A stretch of DNA of 64,000 nt from the NCBI GenBank assembly GCA_963753075.1, contig CAVWAR010000017.1:744001-808000 (forward strand), given 5' to 3'. The position numbers were made by a program, and so were the translations under genes. The DNA is from Prado023 sp963753075. Its GTDB lineage: Bacteria; Actinomycetota; Actinomycetes; S36-B12; CAIYMF01. This document shows positions 43,042 through 50,498 of this stretch, piece after piece. Under the pieces are notes generated by a model. That model saw only the letters and a program-made list of their open reading frames with translations. It made no database searches and was not told the origin of the DNA. Each line of letters starts with the position of its first letter. The stretch's first letter is position 1.

Positions 43042-44675
43042 GCGTCCACGCTCCCGGAGTCGTGCACGCCCTCGCCGGCAGGTGCGTCCTCGACCGCATG
43101 GATCGGGCGGCCGTCGAGAACCGTGGCCAGGCAGCGGGGAGCAGGCGTGCCCGGATCGAGACGTGGCAGTCCCGGCGTGCCCGAGCGCGGATCGGTGCTC
43201 CAGTTGGAGACCCGCGAGTCCGCCGCCTGGACCACGAGGTCCTCGACGGCCCAGACCGCGAAGGTGGCCGGCGCGCCCACAGCCAGGACGCCCGCATCGT
43301 CACGGCGAGCAGCGCGCCAGCCACCGCGTGTGGCGGCGGCGAAGGCGGCCCTCCCACTGAGCCGCGACGCCGCGTTGTGGTGCCATATCGCCGCCCGAAC
43401 CCATTCCCACGGCTCGATGGCCGTCACCGGGCTGTCGGACCCCAGGGCCAGCGAGACCCCGGCCCGGACCAGCCCAGCGAAGTCGTGCAGACCGGCGTGC
43501 CGCGAGGTCCCGAGCCGGGTCTCGTAGGCGCCGCCAGGCGCTCCCCACAGGGCGTCGAATGACGGCTGGATGCTTGCCATGGCGCCCGCCTCGGCAAGAA
43601 CTGCCGCATGCTCGGCGCTGGCCATCGTCAGGTGGTCGATGCGATGGCGCGCGGCCCGCACGGGAGCCTGGCCGCACTCCTGCATCGTCCTGCGCAGCCC
43701 ATCGACGACGATGTCGATCGCGGCGTCGCCGATGGCATGGAACCCTGCCTGGACCCCCGCCCGGGTGCACGCGATGAGATGCTCAGTGACCACCTCCGGA
43801 TCCAGGTAGAGGTTGCCGCGCGCATTGGGCTGGTCGGCGTACGGCTGGCGCAGCCACGCCGTGCGGGAGCCGAGCGCCCCGTCGACGAAGAGGTCCCCAG
43901 CAGCACCCTGGGCACCGAGCTCGAGGGCGGCTGCCGGACCCCCCGCCTGACCCCAGTAGGCCACGAGGTCGGGTCCCTCCGTGGCGGCTGCGAGCTCGAT
44001 GAGCGCGCGGAGATCGTCGGCCCCGTTGATCTCCGGACCGCCAGCCTCATGCAGGCTGGCGACACCGGCCGCCGCCGCGTGCTCACGGGTCGCCCGTTGC
44101 GCCGCGGCGCGCAGCCCACCGGGCAGCTGCTCGGTGAGGTACGCGCGGGCAAGGTGGTGGGCGTGCGCCGTCACACGACCGGAGTCCTCGAACCCGCGGG
44201 CGGTGGAAACCTCCGGGACAAGCGCGATCAACGCCGAGGACACCAAAGCCGAGTGCACGTCCACCCGCGACAGGTAGACCACCGAGCCCCACGTGGCCCG
44301 GTCCAGCTCAGCACGGGTCGGCAGCGCCTGGTCGGGCCACTGCGTCTCGTCCCATCCGTGCCCCACGATCGGGCGCCCGCGCAGGCGTCGCGCCTCCGCC
44401 GAGAGCAGCTCGAGGAGCTGCCCGCGGCTGGCAACGCCACGCAGGTCCAGGCCCAGCAGGGTCATCCCCGTGGCGGTGTGGTGCACGTGGGCGTCGACGA
44501 AGGCCGGCGCGACGAGGGCACCCTCAAGGTCCACGACCGCATCGGCGGCATCCCGGTGCACCTCGGCGCCGGCGGCAGGCCCGATCCAGGCGACGGTGCC
44601 GTCGACGACCAGCATGGCCTCGGCACCCGGCGCGGAGGGGGCGTAGACCGGTCCGCCCTGCAGCAGCAGCTTCAT
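43038..44675 (-). CDS. Amidohydrolase family 3 (YtcJ-like) protein inside the kam operon
   Basis: The 545-aa protein has the amidohydrolase-3 layout: an N-terminal beta-sandwich piece (LVVDGTVAWIGPAAG), the metal motif VDAHVHHTATG (family HxH), GHGWDETQW, HAIGDAAIDIVVDGL, HRIDHLTMA and the final Asp in LGSDSPVTAIEPW. It should hydrolyse an amide or a similar bond with one or two metal ions. It is not a known step of lysine fermentation, yet it overlaps both kdd and kamD by four bases. Release of lysine, beta-lysine or 3-aminobutyrate from an amide is a reasonable guess only. Confidence 0.85.
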   Translation of the reverse strand: MKLLLQGGPVYAPSAPGAEAMLVVDGTVAWIGPAAGAEVHRDAADAVVDLEGALVAPAFVDAHVHHTATGMTLLGLDLRGVASRGQLLELLSAEARRLRGRPIVGHGWDETQWPDQALPTRAELDRATWGSVVYLSRVDVHSALVSSALIALVPEVSTARGFEDSGRVTAHAHHLARAYLTEQLPGGLRAAAQRATREHAAAAGVASLHEAGGPEINGADDLRALIELAAATEGPDLVAYWGQAGGPAAALELGAQGAAGDLFVDGALGSRTAWLRQPYADQPNARGNLYLDPEVVTEHLIACTRAGVQAGFHAIGDAAIDIVVDGLRRTMQECGQAPVRAARHRIDHLTMASAEHAAVLAEAGAMASIQPSFDALWGAPGGAYETRLGTSRHAGLHDFAGLVRAGVSLALGSDSPVTAIEPWEWVRAAIWHHNAASRLSGRAAFAAATRGGWRAARRDDAGVLAVGAPATFAVWAVEDLVVQAADSRVSNWSTDPRSGTPGLPRLDPGTPAPRCLATVLDGRPIHAVEDAPAGEGVHDSGSVDA

Positions 44676-45754
44676 CTCTGATCACCTGACGGTCGAGCCT
44701 GATCACCTGACAGCCGAGCCTCGAACAGCGAGCGGATCGCGCCGTCCCTGCGGATCAGGTCCAGGGCGTAGGCGGCATGCCCGCGGGTGTAGCCGTTGCC
44801 GATCAGCATTGTCACGTCAGCGGCGAGCCCCTCGGCCCCGAGCGCGGCAGCTGTGAACGAGGTGGCCATCGAGAAGAAGATGACAGTGCCACCCTCAGCC
44901 GTGGCCAGCACAGCGCCGTGCTCGCACCCGGGCACGGTCACGCACACGATCGTGATGTCCGCGGGCGCACCGAGCGCGTCGGCCACGGCATCGGCAACGC
45001 CGACCGGGTCGCGTGCGTCGGCCAGCGCGACGACGTCGGCTATCCCCGAATCACGCAGGACCTGTGCCTCGCGCTCGACCGGCACGATCCCCACCGTCCG
45101 TTCAGCGCCCTCCGCCCGGGCGGCAGCCAGACTCAGCGACCCGCTCTTGCCTGCCCCGCCCAGGACCGCCACCGTCGGGGCCAGGCCTCGGCTGCGATGG
45201 TCGCGCACCACTCGGGCTGTGAGGGCCGGGGCTCCGCACACATCGTTGACCGACATGGCCAGCGCCTCAGGGATGTCGTCGGGCAGGATCGCCACGATCG
45301 ACCTGCGGAAGAGGATCGCGGTCCCGTCGCAGGGCACCTGCTCGGACATCCCGTCCCAGTCGACGAGGCCGTCATGGATCTGTAGCGGCGTCAGCGTCAG
45401 GGACACCAGCGTGGCGATCCGGTCCCCCACGACCAGCCCCAGCGGCGACTCCGGGCCGGCCTCCTCGATCACGCCGATGAGCATCCCCCCGGAACCCGTC
45501 ACCGGGTTGTGCATCTTGCCCCGGCTGGCGATGATGCTGGCCACCTCGTTGCGGACCCGCTGCCCGTCACCGAAGTGCTTGTCGTGAAGCTGTTGGAAGC
45601 TCGCGGCATCGAGGTTGAGCCGGGTCACGCGCACGCGCACCTCGTCAGGCCCGATCAACGCGGCCGGATCCAGGCGCCACGCCGCCTGCGGCAGCACTCC
45701 CGGCGGTTCGACGACGCGATGAACGCCAACTGCGCGCTCGGTTGGGTGCTCCAT
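44672..45754 (-). CDS. kdd: L-erythro-3,5-diaminohexanoate dehydrogenase
   Basis: The 360-aa protein has the Kdd features: GVHRVVEPPGVLPQAAWRLD at the start, NLDAASFQQ, ASRGKMHNPVTGSGGMLIG, a Rossmann motif VAVLGGAGKSGSL near residue 200 and SMATSFTAAALGAEGL. It oxidises 3,5-diaminohexanoate to 5-amino-3-oxohexanoate with NAD+. It is the first gene of the operon, with GAGGAGG before the ATG. The C-terminus carries a small duplication (see the 21-bp repeat at 44679). Its promoter region is shared with kamA. Confidence 0.93.
   Translation of the reverse strand: MEHPTERAVGVHRVVEPPGVLPQAAWRLDPAALIGPDEVRVRVTRLNLDAASFQQLHDKHFGDGQRVRNEVASIIASRGKMHNPVTGSGGMLIGVIEEAGPESPLGLVVGDRIATLVSLTLTPLQIHDGLVDWDGMSEQVPCDGTAILFRRSIVAILPDDIPEALAMSVNDVCGAPALTARVVRDHRSRGLAPTVAVLGGAGKSGSLSLAAARAEGAERTVGIVPVEREAQVLRDSGIADVVALADARDPVGVADAVADALGAPADITIVCVTVPGCEHGAVLATAEGGTVIFFSMATSFTAAALGAEGLAADVTMLIGNGYTRGHAAYALDLIRRDGAIRSLFEARLSGDQARPSGDQR
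44679..44720 (-). repeat. Tandem 21-bp repeat at the 3' end of kdd
   Basis: Two adjacent 21-bp units (44679-44699 and 44700-44720) differ at only two positions. They add a repeated heptapeptide (ARLSGDQ, ARPSGDQ) to the C-terminus of Kdd, in frame. Confidence 0.85.
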
Positions 45755-45790
45755 GATCCTCCTCGGTCCGAGCCCAGCGTACTCACTGCC

Positions 45791-45815
45791 CCGACACGAA
45801 GATCCTTCGTCTCGG
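45791..45815. promoter_or_regulatory. Palindrome between kdd and kamA, operator candidate
   Basis: CCGACACGAAG and CTTCGTCTCGG flank ATC: eleven-base arms with one mismatch, centred in the 100-bp divergent region. It lies 28-52 bp upstream of the kamA -10 hexamer. An Lrp/AsnC-type gene lies beyond kamA and is the obvious candidate to bind here and answer to lysine; this is inference. Confidence 0.6.
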
Positions 45816-45842
45816 TGCTGGGCTGGCCGTGATTCCTTCCGC

Positions 45843-45848
45843 TAGGCT
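45843..45848 (+). promoter_or_regulatory. -10-like hexamer TAGGCT for kamA
   Basis: TAGGCT ends six bases before the ATG at 45855. No Shine-Dalgarno sequence is present, so kamA is predicted to be leaderless. Confidence 0.55.
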
Positions 45849-45854
45849 ACCCGA

Positions 45855-47271
45855 ATGACGGAGATACTTGACCCAACGCTACTCCATGCGACTCGCGCCC
45901 ACGACGTGCCCGACCAGCCGTACATGTACCGACGGGTGGTCCTCACCGAGCCGGACTGGACCCGGTTCCCCGGGTGGGCCAATGTCACCGAGGAGCAGTG
46001 GCGCTCGGCCCAGTGGCAGCGGGCGCACTGCATCAAGAACTCCCGTCAGCTGCGGGAGCTGATGGATGACCTGCTCGACGACAGCGTCTACGCCGATCTC
46101 GACGCGGACCTTGCATTCAAGGCCACGATGTCGATGCTCGTCCCCCCGCAGATGATCAACACGATGATGAGTGCGGTGCCTCCCAGCGGCCCCGGCTCGC
46201 TGACCGAGGCGTTCCGCACCGATCCGATCAGGCGCTACATGCTGCCGATGCTCACCGATCGGCTCGTCGAGTGGGGCAGTCATCCCTACGCGTCGCGGGA
46301 CTCGCTGCACGAGCAGGCGATGTGGGTCGCCGAGGGGCTCACCCACCGCTACCCGACCAAGGTCCTGGCCGAGCTGCTCAGCACCTGCCCGCAGTACTGC
46401 GGGCACTGCACCCGCATGGACCTCGTGGGCCACTCGACCCCGAACGTGGACAAGCTGAAGCTCGTCCTCAAGCCGGTGAACCGACAGGCGGAGCACATGG
46501 CCTACCTGCGCACCCACGCCCAGGTGCGCGATGTCGTGGTCTCCGGCGGCGACGTGGCCAACCTGCCCTGGCCCCGGCTCGAGTCCTACCTCGACGAACT
46601 GCTCGACATCGACAACATCCGCGACATCCGGCTTGCCACCAAGGCCCTGATGGCGCTGCCGCAGCACTGGTTGAGTCCGGATGTCGTCGACGGGATGGGC
46701 CGGGTCGCCGCGAAGGCCCGCGCACGCGGGGTGTCCCTGGCGATCCACACCCACGTGAACAACGCGGCCTCGGTCACGCCGATCGTCGCTGAGGCGGTCG
46801 GGGCGATGTTCGACGCCGGGGTGCGCGACGTGCGCAACCAGGGGGTGCTGCTCGAGGGCGTCAATGCCACGTCCACCGACCTGCTCGACCTGAGCTTCAC
46901 GCTGCTCGACGGCGCCGGGATCATGCCCTACTACTTCTACATGTGCGACATGATCCCGAACGCCGAGCACTGGCGCGTGCCGCTGTCGAAGGCCCAGGCG
47001 CTGCAGCACGCGATCAATGGGGTACCTCCCCGGATTCGCAACCCCGAGGATCGTCTGCGACGTGCCGTTCGTCGGCAAGCGCTGGGTCCACCAGGTGCAC
47101 TCCTACGACCCCATCCTCGGGATCTCGGAGTGGACCAAGAACTACCGCACGGGCATCGAGTTCGACGACCCCAACGCGTTGACGCGCACCTACCGGTACT
47201 ACGACCCGATCCACACGCTTCCCCGGGCAGGACAGCGCTGGTGGGAGCGGCACGCCGACGAAGAGCTCTGA
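45855..47271 (+). pseudogene. kamA: L-lysine 2,3-aminomutase, interrupted by a +1 frameshift
   Basis: The radical SAM cluster motif CPQYCGHC (Cys 178, 182, 185) and the surrounding KVLAELLSTCPQYCGHCTRM identify the KamA family, which turns L-lysine into beta-lysine with SAM, PLP and a 4Fe-4S cluster. The frame is intact to about codon 387. There an extra A (47016 or 47017) moves reading to a long wrong frame. Without it, the protein continues through MGYLPGFATPRIVCDVPFVG to the stop at 47271, giving 471 aa, a normal length. As given, the C-terminal part is lost. Either a genuine inactivating mutation or a sequencing error; the rest of the pathway is intact, which favours error. Confidence 0.88.
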
Positions 47272-47343
47272 CCGTCGTTGGGCCCGGACAGACGCGCGGA
47301 CATGCGCAGACCGGCGCCGGTAGGTCCGCAGGCCGGGTCCTGA

Positions 47344-47781
47344 CTACTTGACGAACCGGTCCTCGAACGGGGTCGACAGCACGACGGCGGTCCGGGTCGA
47401 GACACCGGCCAGGGAGCGGATCTCCCCGAGGAGCGCCTCCAGCGCGATCGGGGACGCGACCCTGACCTTGAGTATGTAGGCCTCGTCGCCGGCAACGGAG
47501 TAGCACGACTCCACGCCCCTGAGCTTGGCGATGCGGCGCGGGGCCTCGTCCTCCGCCGACGGGTCGAAGGCCTTGATCGAGACGAAGGCCGTCATCGGCA
47601 GGCCCAGGGCCTCCGAGTCGACCAGAGCACGGTAGCCCTTGATCACGCCCCGCTTCTCCAGCCGGCGGACCCGCTGGTGCACCGCGGAGGTGGACAGCCC
47701 GGTCTCCTTGCCCAGGTCGGTGAAGGACATCCGGCCGTCAGCGGCGAGCAGCCCGACGATCTTGCGGTCGATGTCCTCCAT
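47344..47781 (-). CDS. Lrp/AsnC-family transcriptional regulator
   Basis: The 145-aa protein has an N-terminal winged helix-turn-helix (LGKETGLSTSAVHQRVRRLE) and a C-terminal RAM/AsnC ligand domain (VESCYSVAGDEAYILKVRV). Proteins of this type bind amino acids and switch transport or catabolic genes. Lying just behind kamA, it is a likely lysine-responsive regulator of the kam locus, with the palindrome at 45791 as a candidate site. It is 11 bp upstream of nothing in its own direction; the acyl-CoA dehydrogenase gene ends 11 bp before its start and may share its transcript. Confidence 0.9.
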   Translation of the reverse strand: MEDIDRKIVGLLAADGRMSFTDLGKETGLSTSAVHQRVRRLEKRGVIKGYRALVDSEALGLPMTAFVSIKAFDPSAEDEAPRRIAKLRGVESCYSVAGDEAYILKVRVASPIALEALLGEIRSLAGVSTRTAVVLSTPFEDRFVK

Positions 47782-47789
47782 GGGGCCAG

Positions 47790-47795
47790 ATCCTA
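47790..47795 (-). promoter_or_regulatory. -10-like hexamer TAGGAT for the Lrp/AsnC gene
   Basis: TAGGAT ends eight bases before the ATG at 47781 and overlaps the end of the acyl-CoA dehydrogenase gene. The regulator may thus be transcribed both alone and with that gene. Confidence 0.35.
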
Positions 47796-48935
47796 GCCGT
47801 GGGCCAGTGCGCGGCCGATGACCACGCGCTGGATCTGGTTCGTGCCCTCGACGATCTGCAGCATCTTCGCCTCGCGCATGTAGCGCTCGACGGGGAAGTC
47901 GCTGGTGTAGCCCGCGCCGCCGAGGACCTGGACCGCATCTGTGGTCACGCGCATCGCGACATCCGTGGCCATCAGCTTGGCCCGGGCAGCCGGCAGGCTG
48001 AAGGGCCGACCGGCGTCCTTGAGCCTGGCCGCCTCCAGCAGGAGCGCCCGGGCAGCATGGATCTGGGTGTCCATGTCGGCCAGCATGAACTGAAGCCCCT
48101 GGAACCCGGCGATGGACTGTCCGAAGGCCTGCCGCTGGCGTGCGTAGGCCAGTGCCTGGTCGAGCGCGCCCCGGGCCAGCCCGACTGCGCAGGCCGAGAT
48201 TCCGAGCCGCCCGGAGTCCAGCGCCTGCATGGCGATCTGGAAGCCCTCCCCCGGCCTGCCCACCAGGTCCTCGGCCGGCACCTCAGCGGAGTCGAGGAGG
48301 ACCTGGGCGGTCGGAGAGCTCATCGCGCCCATCTTGTGCTCCGCCGGTGCGAACGACATCCCGGGGGTGTCTGCGCCCGCAACCAGGCAGCTGATTCCGG
48401 ATGAACCGGGACCCCCGGTGCGCACCATCAGGTTGTAGAAGTCAGCCACTCCCGCATGAGTGATCCATGCCTTGACGCCGCTGACGCGGTACTGGTCGCC
48501 GTCGAGCACAGCGCGGGTCGTCAGGGCCGCGGCGTCGGATCCGCAGTGCGGCTCGGACAGGCAGTACGCGCCCACCGTCTCGCCGCTGAGCATCCTCGGC
48601 AACCAGCGGGACCGTTGCTCGTCGGTCCCCCAGGCGGCCACGGGGAAGCACGACAACACGTGCACGGAGACCCCCAACGGGATCACCATCCAGCGCGCAG
48701 CCAGCTCCTCGAGGACCTGCAGGTAGACCTCGTAGGGCTGCCCGCCGCCGCCGACCTCCTCGGGATAGGGCAGGGACATGAACCCCACGCGGCCGAGGAT
48801 GTCGAACACCTCGCGGGGGAACTCCCCAGCAGCCTCGGCGGCGGCGGCCCGGGGGGCCAGCTCCCGGTCGGCGACCTCCGCGGCAAGGTCGATCAGGTCC
48901 GCGGCCTCCGGTGTGGGGAGCATGCGATCGGTCAT
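47793..48935 (-). CDS. Acyl-CoA dehydrogenase
   Basis: The 380-aa flavoprotein has the family's motifs: YCLSEPHCGSDAAAL and WITHAGVADFY around the FAD site, RQAFGQSIAGFQ in the helical domain, and the catalytic base Glu in QIVEGTNQIQR near the C-terminus, the usual short- or medium-chain position. It oxidises an acyl-CoA to the 2-enoyl-CoA and passes electrons to ETF. In a butyrate-type lysine pathway it could act in the reverse direction as a butyryl-CoA dehydrogenase; this is inference from context. TAGCGT lies six bases before the ATG. Confidence 0.93.
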   Translation of the reverse strand: MTDRMLPTPEAADLIDLAAEVADRELAPRAAAAEAAGEFPREVFDILGRVGFMSLPYPEEVGGGGQPYEVYLQVLEELAARWMVIPLGVSVHVLSCFPVAAWGTDEQRSRWLPRMLSGETVGAYCLSEPHCGSDAAALTTRAVLDGDQYRVSGVKAWITHAGVADFYNLMVRTGGPGSSGISCLVAGADTPGMSFAPAEHKMGAMSSPTAQVLLDSAEVPAEDLVGRPGEGFQIAMQALDSGRLGISACAVGLARGALDQALAYARQRQAFGQSIAGFQGLQFMLADMDTQIHAARALLLEAARLKDAGRPFSLPAARAKLMATDVAMRVTTDAVQVLGGAGYTSDFPVERYMREAKMLQIVEGTNQIQRVVIGRALAHG

Positions 48936-48941
48936 ATCGCC

Positions 48942-48947
48942 ACGCTA
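48942..48947 (-). promoter_or_regulatory. -10-like hexamer TAGCGT for the acyl-CoA dehydrogenase gene
   Basis: TAGCGT ends six bases before the ATG at 48935. Only 39 bp separate this gene from the divergent exonuclease gene, so the two leaderless-type promoters lie almost back to back. Confidence 0.5.
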
Positions 48948-48962
48948 CTCCCCGGTCGGTGG

Positions 48963-48968
48963 CAGGAT
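48963..48968 (+). promoter_or_regulatory. -10-like hexamer CAGGAT for the 5'-3' exonuclease gene
   Basis: CAGGAT ends six bases before the ATG at 48975 in the 39-bp divergent region. Confidence 0.5.
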
Positions 48969-48974
48969 GCGACC

Positions 48975-49898
48975 ATGCTGATGCTGCTGGACTCAGCGGG
49001 GCTCTACTACCGCGCGTTCCACGGGGTGCCGGAGTCGATCACGGCCCCCGACGGCACACCGGTCAACGCCGTGCGGGGATTCCTCGACATGTGTACCGCG
49101 CTGGTCGCCTCGCGTGGTCCCTCTGGGCTGGTGGCGTGCTGGGACGACGACTGGCGGCCGCAGTGGCGGGTCGACCTCCTGGATTCCTACAAGGCGCACC
49201 GCGTCGCGGCTGATGGGGCCGAGGACGAACCGGAGGCACTCGGGGTCCAGGTCGGGATCATCGCTGACGTCCTGGCGGCCATGGGGATCGCCCGCGTCGG
49301 TGCGCCCGGGTTCGAGGCCGACGACGTCATTGCCACCCTCGCCCGACGGCACGCTGCTAGAGGCGAGCCGGTCGAAGTGGTCACCGGCGACCGGGACCTC
49401 ATCCAGCTCGTCGACGACGCCTCAGGAGTGGTGGTGCTCTACACGGGGCGTGGGATCCGCCGCGTGGAGCTGCTCGACGAGGCCGCCGTGGTCGCCGCGC
49501 ACGGAGTTCGGCCGCAGCAGTACACCGACATGGCCCTCCTCCGCGGCGATCCCTCCGACGGCCTGGCCGGCGTTCCGGGTATCGGCGCGAAGACCGCGGC
49601 CAGCCTGCTGGTGCGGTTCGGGGACATGGACGGGATCCTCGCCGCAGTTGGCACTGACGGCGGCGGGCTGAGCCCCCGGATCGCCTCTGCGCTGGACGCC
49701 CATCGCGACTACCTGCTGCGGGCCGAACGAGTGGTCCGGGCCGCCGATGTGCCCCTGCCGGAGATATCCGTGGCAGTGCCCGCGGGGCCGGCCGACCCGG
49801 ATGCCCTCGACGCGCTCTCCGCCAGGTGGGGCATCGGCGCACCCATCCAGCGGCTCACCGATGCCCTTGGCCCACCAGCGTCGGGCGCTGGCCCCTGA
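48975..49898 (+). CDS. 5'-3' exonuclease (PolA-type N-terminal nuclease, stand-alone)
   Basis: The 307-aa protein matches the flap-endonuclease domain of DNA polymerase I without a polymerase. LLLDSAGLYYRAFHGV opens the PIN-like fold, GFEADDVIATLAR and VVTGDRDLIQLVDD provide acidic metal ligands, and GVPGIGAKTAASLL is the helix-hairpin-helix DNA-binding motif. It would remove 5' flaps or RNA primers. I recall a comparable stand-alone gene (Rv2090) at the same place in M. tuberculosis. Confidence 0.92.
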   Translation: MLMLLDSAGLYYRAFHGVPESITAPDGTPVNAVRGFLDMCTALVASRGPSGLVACWDDDWRPQWRVDLLDSYKAHRVAADGAEDEPEALGVQVGIIADVLAAMGIARVGAPGFEADDVIATLARRHAARGEPVEVVTGDRDLIQLVDDASGVVVLYTGRGIRRVELLDEAAVVAAHGVRPQQYTDMALLRGDPSDGLAGVPGIGAKTAASLLVRFGDMDGILAAVGTDGGGLSPRIASALDAHRDYLLRAERVVRAADVPLPEISVAVPAGPADPDALDALSARWGIGAPIQRLTDALGPPASGAGP

Positions 49899-49920
49899 CT
49901 GCGGGCCAGTGACCGACGGC

Positions 49921-50424
49921 TCAGTGCCCGACGGTTCCGGGCACGTCAAGGTTGATGGAGCTCGACCCACCCCGGCGAGGGCGCGGCGGGTGTGCCGCGC
50001 GCAGGTCCACGGACTCTGATGACGGCTGGCCGACCCGGATGCCCAGACGAAGTGCCCTGCGGACGCGCGCTTGGTCCGAGGGCCGGCTGACGATCACCAC
50101 CGGGGTCGACCCGACGACGGACAGGGCTTGCACGTCCACAGCGTCGTCGCCCAGCACGACGATCGCGGCGAACGTCGAGTGGTGGTGGGTGCTCCTGGCC
50201 ACGGCGTCGAGGCACTCCCCCGACAGGGCGGCGTCAGCAAGGACCAGAATCCTTCCGGGGATCCAGTCCACCGCCTCCCGTACGCAGGGTGCTGTCGTGG
50301 CAAGGACAGTCACCCCGGTCACGTCGGCGACACCCTCGCTGGCCACGGTTCGGGCCGCACACTCCCGCCCGTCGGCGACCACAGTTGCCGAGAGCGCAGC
50401 ACCTGGCAGCCGCTGTATGACCAC
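49921..50424 (-). CDS. Protein of unknown function, receiver-like fold possible
   Basis: The 167-aa protein has alternating hydrophobic strands and helices (VTVLATTAPCVREAVDWIPG, ILVLADAALSGE, AAIVVLGDD, PVVIVSRPS), a pattern like a response-regulator receiver or another Rossmann-type fold. No phosphorylation Asp in a DxxM context can be named with confidence. The C-terminus is Arg/Ser-rich. The start is the GTG at 50424, preceded by CAGTAT at six bases. It lies between the exonuclease gene (convergent) and helY. Function unknown. Confidence 0.55.
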   Translation of the reverse strand: MVIQRLPGAALSATVVADGRECAARTVASEGVADVTGVTVLATTAPCVREAVDWIPGRILVLADAALSGECLDAVARSTHHHSTFAAIVVLGDDAVDVQALSVVGSTPVVIVSRPSDQARVRRALRLGIRVGQPSSESVDLRAAHPPRPRRGGSSSINLDVPGTVGH

Positions 50425-50430
50425 CTGTCC

Positions 50431-50436
50431 ATACTG
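50431..50436 (-). promoter_or_regulatory. -10-like hexamer CAGTAT for the gene at 49921
   Basis: CAGTAT ends six bases before the GTG at 50424. It is the main evidence that this unrecognised frame is a real gene. Confidence 0.4.
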
Positions 50437-50498
50437 CTCCTGCCGGCACCGCGTGCCAAGCCCCCGAGCGAGCGGATTCGGTCACATTCGCAGCCTGT

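Noticed and set aside
43038..44675. Amidohydrolase as a substitute for Kce
   Set aside because: Kce is a DUF849 Claisen-type enzyme. This protein has the HxH and Asp metal pattern of hydrolases, so it cannot be called Kce on this evidence.
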